A DNA stretch of 64,000 nt from Lycium barbarum (lineage: Eukaryota > Streptophyta > Magnoliopsida > Solanales > Solanaceae): contig NC_083341.1 of NCBI RefSeq assembly GCF_019175385.1, forward strand, positions 61,103,800 through 61,167,799, given 5' to 3'. The position numbers and the translations under genes are program-made. Under the pieces are notes generated by a model. That model was given only the letters and a program-made list of their open reading frames with translations. It had not been told where the DNA came from and searched no databases. This document shows positions 59,006-64,000 of this stretch, one piece after another. The first letter of the stretch is position 1, and each line of letters begins with the position of its first letter.

Positions 59006-61860
59006 ATGTCTACAAATGTGCAGTTTGATATGGTCGTGGGTTCACCACCAGGTTTAGTAATGTGGTGGGAAGGTCAGACTAATGATCAGAAGAAAGAAAT
59101 AAAGAGTTGTATAGGGAATCTAACTTCACTGATGGATATGGCTGGGGATCCGGGTTTGCTGGAGATTATTACCGGTTATTGGGACACCGACAGAGTGGTG
59201 TTCAGATTCGGAGAGATAGAAATGACTCCCACTTTAGAAGAAATTAGAGATGTCTTGGAAAGCATAGGAAGCGCTAACAGATCCAAAAAGAAATTAGCTC
59301 AAAATATCCTTATCCCTCACAAACCTACCCCAAAGAAATCAAAGACATGTTTGTTGTCAACAAAGCCGATTGGGCACAAGGACCCACTATAGCCTTTAGA
59401 GAATTATATGGGAGGTATTCATCCAAACAGGGGTACGAGAACCACATCCTTGAGTTTTCCTCACTCTAATCCTGGAAAGCCAACCAAACACTAGACTTTA
59501 TCACCTGTCTACTGGGAACCATGGTATTTCCACTAAATGCCTCCCTAGCTATTAACACCCGAGTTGTCTTTGTTGCCCATGTTGTTCTTAGGGGAGTTAC
59601 AACAAATGGGCTTACCAAAGATTTTGACTTCATCCCTATTATCCTATAAGATATATACAAAGCTTTGGGGGGAGTGCCGCAACAGTTATTATTATTTCCA
59701 GGGTTGCAACCTCTTAGTCCAATGGTGAATACTTAAGCATTTAGATAAGAGCAGTTTATCAACCCGCCGAGATCCAGCCCTAAGAGAGAATGATTTGGGA
59801 GTCGCTGTTGTGCCTTGTAGGTTTCAAGATAAAAGAGGATGGGCTCATATCTTTTTCATACTGAGAGAAGAACATATCAGGTAGAGGGTACCTAATTTTC
59901 ATTCTAAGACTATTGTGTTAAAAGCCGTAGACGTCTATATCTATCGCTTATGGGCATTAGGGGGTTCAGACCCTACGCACCATTGAGAGTACTGAGACAG
60001 TTTGGTATGGGAGAGGTTATTCCGGATGTGGGTAATATGGGAGAGTTTGTATGAGATTATGAAGAAGGTCGCATGGAGGGTATAAAAGATTCTCAGAAAG
60101 ATTGGAAGAATGTGATAAAAGAAGATAAGTTGGATGAAGATCCAAACAATCCAAGTGACGATGAAGACTACTACGAGTGGCTTAGGACTGAGTTAGCTGG
60201 TACTGCCACTCCAGGGCAATATATGCCCAAATTTCGGGAGGATAGAGAAGCCGCGAATGCGATTCGAGTTAGAAGAATGAAATGACGAATAGAGGGAAGA
60301 GAAATGGATCATCAAGCAAAGATAGCATATTATCAAGAGATAATTAAGAGTTTGACAAACGAGGAAGATGCCTCATTGAAGAGTTTAGAATGGTTGGACA
60401 CTTTTGTTAAGGGAGCTATAGATACGGGGACGTCATTGACTGACGATCAGAGGGGTCAATGGATTGGGACAACATTGATGCCAGCCCATGTAGCCATTCA
60501 GACCGCCCTTCGAAAGGCCAAGAAGGCTCGAGATGATAGAGAGGAGATTTCAATCCGTGGAGTGGACTTTTTCTGATTATTGTATTTACTTTGAAAAGCC
60601 TTGTAATCCCACTTGGGAAAGTGATATTAATGAAAAGCACTGGGATTTTTATTTTTTGGGGAACAATACATTTGTTTTACATATGGTACAACTTTGCTTC
60701 ATACGTTAGTAGCCTCGGAGCAACGAGGTATAGGAAAGCGAATTATATACTGTCTAAATGCTTACTTAATGTAACTGCTTTGTGTGAAAATCATATATAT
60801 TATTGAAACTCCTGATTGGCCCACATTCCAGTCACTACCCAAAAGAAAAACCAAGGAAATAACCACTAAACCAAATTAGCTCCACTTTTAAAAGGCTGAT
60901 TTGCTAATAGGAAATGGAGACTCTAGACAACATGAGAGCAACTTCACCTTACGTCACCCTAGTCAGTGACGACGAGGGCGCAGAAGCAACAAGTGAGAAT
61001 GGCCTTAGCCACTGCTAGAATGAAAGAGGCTGCACAAACCACTAAGACAACCACTGAAAAAAATGAAAGAAGCGGAAACTCTCCTGGCTTATGTTGAAGA
61101 CCTAACAAAGCAACACTTGGCCAATCGGGTGAAACAGGGAAAGACACCTAAAGCTCCACTCGGGAGTTATGTTCCGCTCAATCAACAAGAAGGGCTTGAC
61201 CCTATACCATATGGAGACGACGAACTATTTATCCCCAATCTGAAAGTCTTTGGAGACCAGCGCGAATCTTAGCTCGAAGAGCCTCCTGTTTCATACACAA
61301 CTGTTCTTAAAGGCACAAGATCACACAATTGGGGTACACCGTTAGAGCTGTCAAAAGAATAACTCTTGGAGACTTTGGGAAACGTTGGAGTGTACGCACA
61401 AAGCCCAAATCTGTTGCCACCATGCGCTTCTTCTGTAGATTACAGAAAGTGCCTCTACCACAGAGTTCAATCAGGTCATGCCGCCAACGAGTGTGAAGCA
61501 TTGGAAATGAAGCTTATTCGATGGATTGACCAATGGAGAATTAGCCAACTATGGGGACTCCACTCTCTCTTGACTCATGACCAAGTAAGAAACCATAAAG
61601 GATATCAAAGGTTAGGTTCTGGAGGAGTGACTTTTCGAAATTCAAAGAGTCGTACGCCAGGATCCACTCCCTACTATGTAGCTTGAAAATGATAAGAGCA
61701 GTGCCACAAACCTATCAGGGTCACCTAGGATCTCCGAAAAGAAAGGGTTTGTGTGTATCACCATAGCCGCCCTGGTCACGACATTGAAGAATGTGTGAAT
61801 TTCAAGCTTAAGCTGGAATGCCTCGTGAATGAAGGTCATGTTTAGATTGTCGCGGGAGGA
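59006..61860 (+). pseudogene. ORF1 of element F (broken)
   Basis: ATG at 59006 (MSTNVQFDMVVGSPPGLVMW). The open part to 59392 includes FRFGEIEMTPTLEEIRDVLE, matching ORF1 of G. Later pieces lie at 60073-60285 and 60304-60576 (MDHQAKIAYYQEIIKSLTNE). Knuckle-like CLYHRVQSGHAANEC (about 61450-61494) and CVYHHSRPGHDIEEC (about 61752-61796) correspond to the two blocks in G. Multiple stops and frame changes. Confidence 0.8.
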
Positions 61861-61989
61861 TGAGAATAGAAGATGAAGACGAAGAAGACAATGAAGATCT
61901 GCTTAGTATGGTTGGGTAGAAAAACATAAGTATCCCTTTACTGCTTTCAATAAGATAGAGTATCCCTTTCCCTTTTTATATAAGCGGAA

Positions 61990-62160
61990 CCACACCGACC
62001 TGATGTCCCGTTGGGGATACGTAGGAAGCCTACTTAAGGCCCGGTCAGGGTAGAAAAATATGTTTCGGGTAGTGTAGGAAAAAACCTTTTTTGTGTATGC
62101 CTGAACTACGAACGGACCTGATTTCCCTTTGGTGGGATACATAGGCACTCTATTTAAGAC
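61990..62160 (+). repeat. Paired Tat motif copies between ORF1 and gag of element F
   Basis: The first copy (61996-62031) is CGACCTGATGTCCCG with GGGGATACGTAGGAAGCC. The second (62103-62149) is GAACTACGAACGGACCTGAT with GGTGGGATACATAGGCAC. Same order and spacing (about 110-130 bp) as in G. Confidence 0.8.
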
Positions 62161-62439
62161 TCGTTATTTTTATAATAAAAATCTAAATTCCCCTTAGTAC
62201 AGGATGGGTAGAAGCAAATCAACTATACAAACCACTTACCAAAAATTTAGTATTCCCAAAAAATACAAAAAAGATCAAAATACCTTTGGAATGTGAATCA
62301 GTCAAGAGTTGAAATAAAATATATGATTCTATGTGCTATAAACTGCAAACAACGTGATATCTTGTGTTTTGGGCTTAAATCTAATGCTAACTTGGAAGAT
62401 TTTGAGTTTTTTTTCTCTTATAGACTGGGGTCAATTCAC

Positions 62440-64000
62440 TAGCACCAGTTACTCGATCAAAAGCAACAGCAACATCCTTAAACCCTCAAGAAGAAAACAT
62501 GCCTGAAACTCCACCACCGAACAGAAATGCTTTCGTCGAAGGTACCCCAATAGCAGGCATAGCTGGAATGCCTTTGGAATAGGCTGTTAGCCTGCTGATG
62601 AGGCAATTGGCTAAAGCCATAGAAGAAGTGGACCACCTGAGGGCTTAGAAGAAAAATGCTACTAATTCTGAGGCTAGGAGACCTCCACCCACTTTCCCAA
62701 ATCTGGATTTACCAATTCATATCCATTTCCCGCAAACCCAGACTGAGGCTACTTTTCAAACTCCGCTATGCTGAAACACCACCCGTGTGGGGAGTTCCTC
62801 CCACCAAACCCTGGCTTTTGAAACACCTACTCCCGCTACAAACACAAATGCTTATCAAGCCCCTCGGGTAACCGGAGTTCCTGTGACCCATCCCGTACAA
62901 CCAAATATCACTTTTTAGGACCATGTCACCCATATTGACTCTTCTCCAGAATTGGAGAACATTGAAATGTTCTTTGAAGCAAGAATAGACAAAATCGAGA
63001 AGGAGATGGAGAAGAAAATCATTGAACTGAAACATGGCTCTAAAAAGAAAGAGGGGTTAAAATATTCTGATTTGTGTATACATCCAGACCTGGGTTTACC
63101 AGAAGGCTTCAAAATTCCCAAGTTTGATAACTTTAATGGGTCGGGCAATCCCAAGGCCCACGTGAGGGCTTACTGTGACTAGTTCGTTGGAAATGGCAGA
63201 AACGAAGCTTTACTCATGAGGTTGTTTAGTCGAAGTCTATCAAGAATGGCTATGGAATATTTTATCTCTCAAGACATTAGCCGATGGAAAACATAGGAAT
63301 AAATGGCAAGTTCATTCATGGAAAGATTCCATTTCAATGTGGAAAATATGCCTGATCACTTCTCATTGGAGAAAATTTGTCAGAAATGGACTAAAACCTA
63401 CCGAGAATATGCTAGTCACTAGAGAGACGAAGCAGCGTGTGTGCAACCACCCATGGCTGAAGTTGAGTTGGTAGCCGAATTCATACAGTACCAAGAAGCT
63501 GATTGCTTTGACAAGATGATAACTATGAAAGGGAGTTCCTTTGCAGATTTAGTTTCCGTTGGGGAAGATATCGGGGATGGCCTCAAAATCGGTAGAATTG
63601 TTAGTGTACTAAACAGATTAGGTGCGTCTGGCACCATGGGTGACAAAAAGAAAAGAAAAGATATAGCCTATGTTTCTAGAGCTACTAGCCCGAAAAGCCA
63701 AGGAAAATAGATGTCCCACAAAAATTCAGATAACTACCAATCACCTCCACCAAAAAACTATATAACCACTTCACCCCAATATAGCCCAATGTCTGTGTGC
63801 TAGGCACAACCTGGCTATCAAGCTCCATAACCAAATTATCAAATACCGGCACCAACAAACCGAGCTCCATGACCAAATTATCGAATGCCAGCACTCAATA
63901 ACCAAGCCCCACAAAACCACACTTTCTAGAACCAGCCTCCGCCAGCAAACTATTAGGCACCCTAAAGGAAACCTATGAGAGCATTCACTCCTTTGCCAGA
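62440..64000 (+). pseudogene. gag: gag of element F (broken, runs off the window)
   Basis: Recognisable from about 62500 (NMPETPPPNRNAFVEGTP), Pro-rich, then a coiled part (FFEARIDKIEKEMEKKI) and the capsid core: YSDLCIHPDLGLPEGFKIPK, LLMRLFSRSLSRMAMEYF, and FMERFHFNVENMPDHFSLEK. Stops at about 62579, 62648, 63180, 63294 and 63420. The Gln/Pro/Tyr-rich tail continues to the window end. Closely parallels gag of G. The tract TTTTTTTTCTCTTATAG at 62409-62425 could be a splice acceptor. Confidence 0.85.

Larger units (their letters stand above)
53949..64000 (+). mobile_element. Element F: Tat/Ogre-lineage retrotransposon, 5' part
   Basis: LTR sequence to 58410, Arg-type primer site at 58413-58430, leader, ORF1 (59006 to about 61860), spacer with motif pair, gag (about 62440 onward) running past the window end. 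Order and sequence match element G on the other strand. Many stops. The LTR start is missing at the junction with E. Confidence 0.85.

Overview
This is plant nuclear repeat DNA. It most likely comes from a dicot with a large genome; the LTR sequences and the Tekay plus Tat/Ogre mixture look like Solanaceae, but that genus-level impression is inference. I found no host protein-coding gene. Essentially all 64 kb can be assigned to eight LTR retrotransposons of the Ty3/gypsy superfamily, several nested inside each other, all with broken reading frames. For reference I call them H, A, B, G, D, C, E and F.

Layout. H (1-3892, +) is a Tekay-like chromovirus cut at both ends. A (3893-23087, -) is a second Tekay-like family. 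It is interrupted in its RNase H/integrase region by B (7500-17096, +), a structurally complete relative of H flanked by the 5-bp target duplication ATCAG. A sits in the 3' LTR of G (23088-50250, -), a Tat/Ogre-lineage element with an extra ORF1, gag, protease, RT, two RNase H regions and integrase. G is split just after its protease active site by D (29698-43424, +, target duplication AGTGA). D is a large non-autonomous element with no pol; its leader and LTR tail resemble H/B, and it carries a 5S rRNA-like segment. The 5' LTR of D is itself split by C (31519-36783, target duplication GTCTC), which looks like a solo Tat-type LTR. E (50251-53948, +) is a truncated Tekay-like element lying against the leader of G. 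F (53949-64000, +) is a second Tat/Ogre element with its LTR end, a tRNA-Arg-type primer site, ORF1 and gag; it runs off the window.

How the parts work together. H, A, B and D use the initiator-Met tRNA primer site, F the Arg-type site. D keeps the LTRs, primer site, leader and polypurine tract but no enzymes, so it would have depended on proteins from an autonomous relative such as the H/B family. Insertion order read from nesting: B is younger than A, A younger than G, D younger than G, C younger than D. Many stop codons look like cytosine deamination of CAG or CGA codons, as expected for old methylated repeats.

The points most worth checking are the 5S-like segment inside D, the paired conserved motif that recurs between ORF1 and gag (and again after pol) in the Tat elements, and the family-specific inverted repeats just upstream of the LTR TATA boxes.
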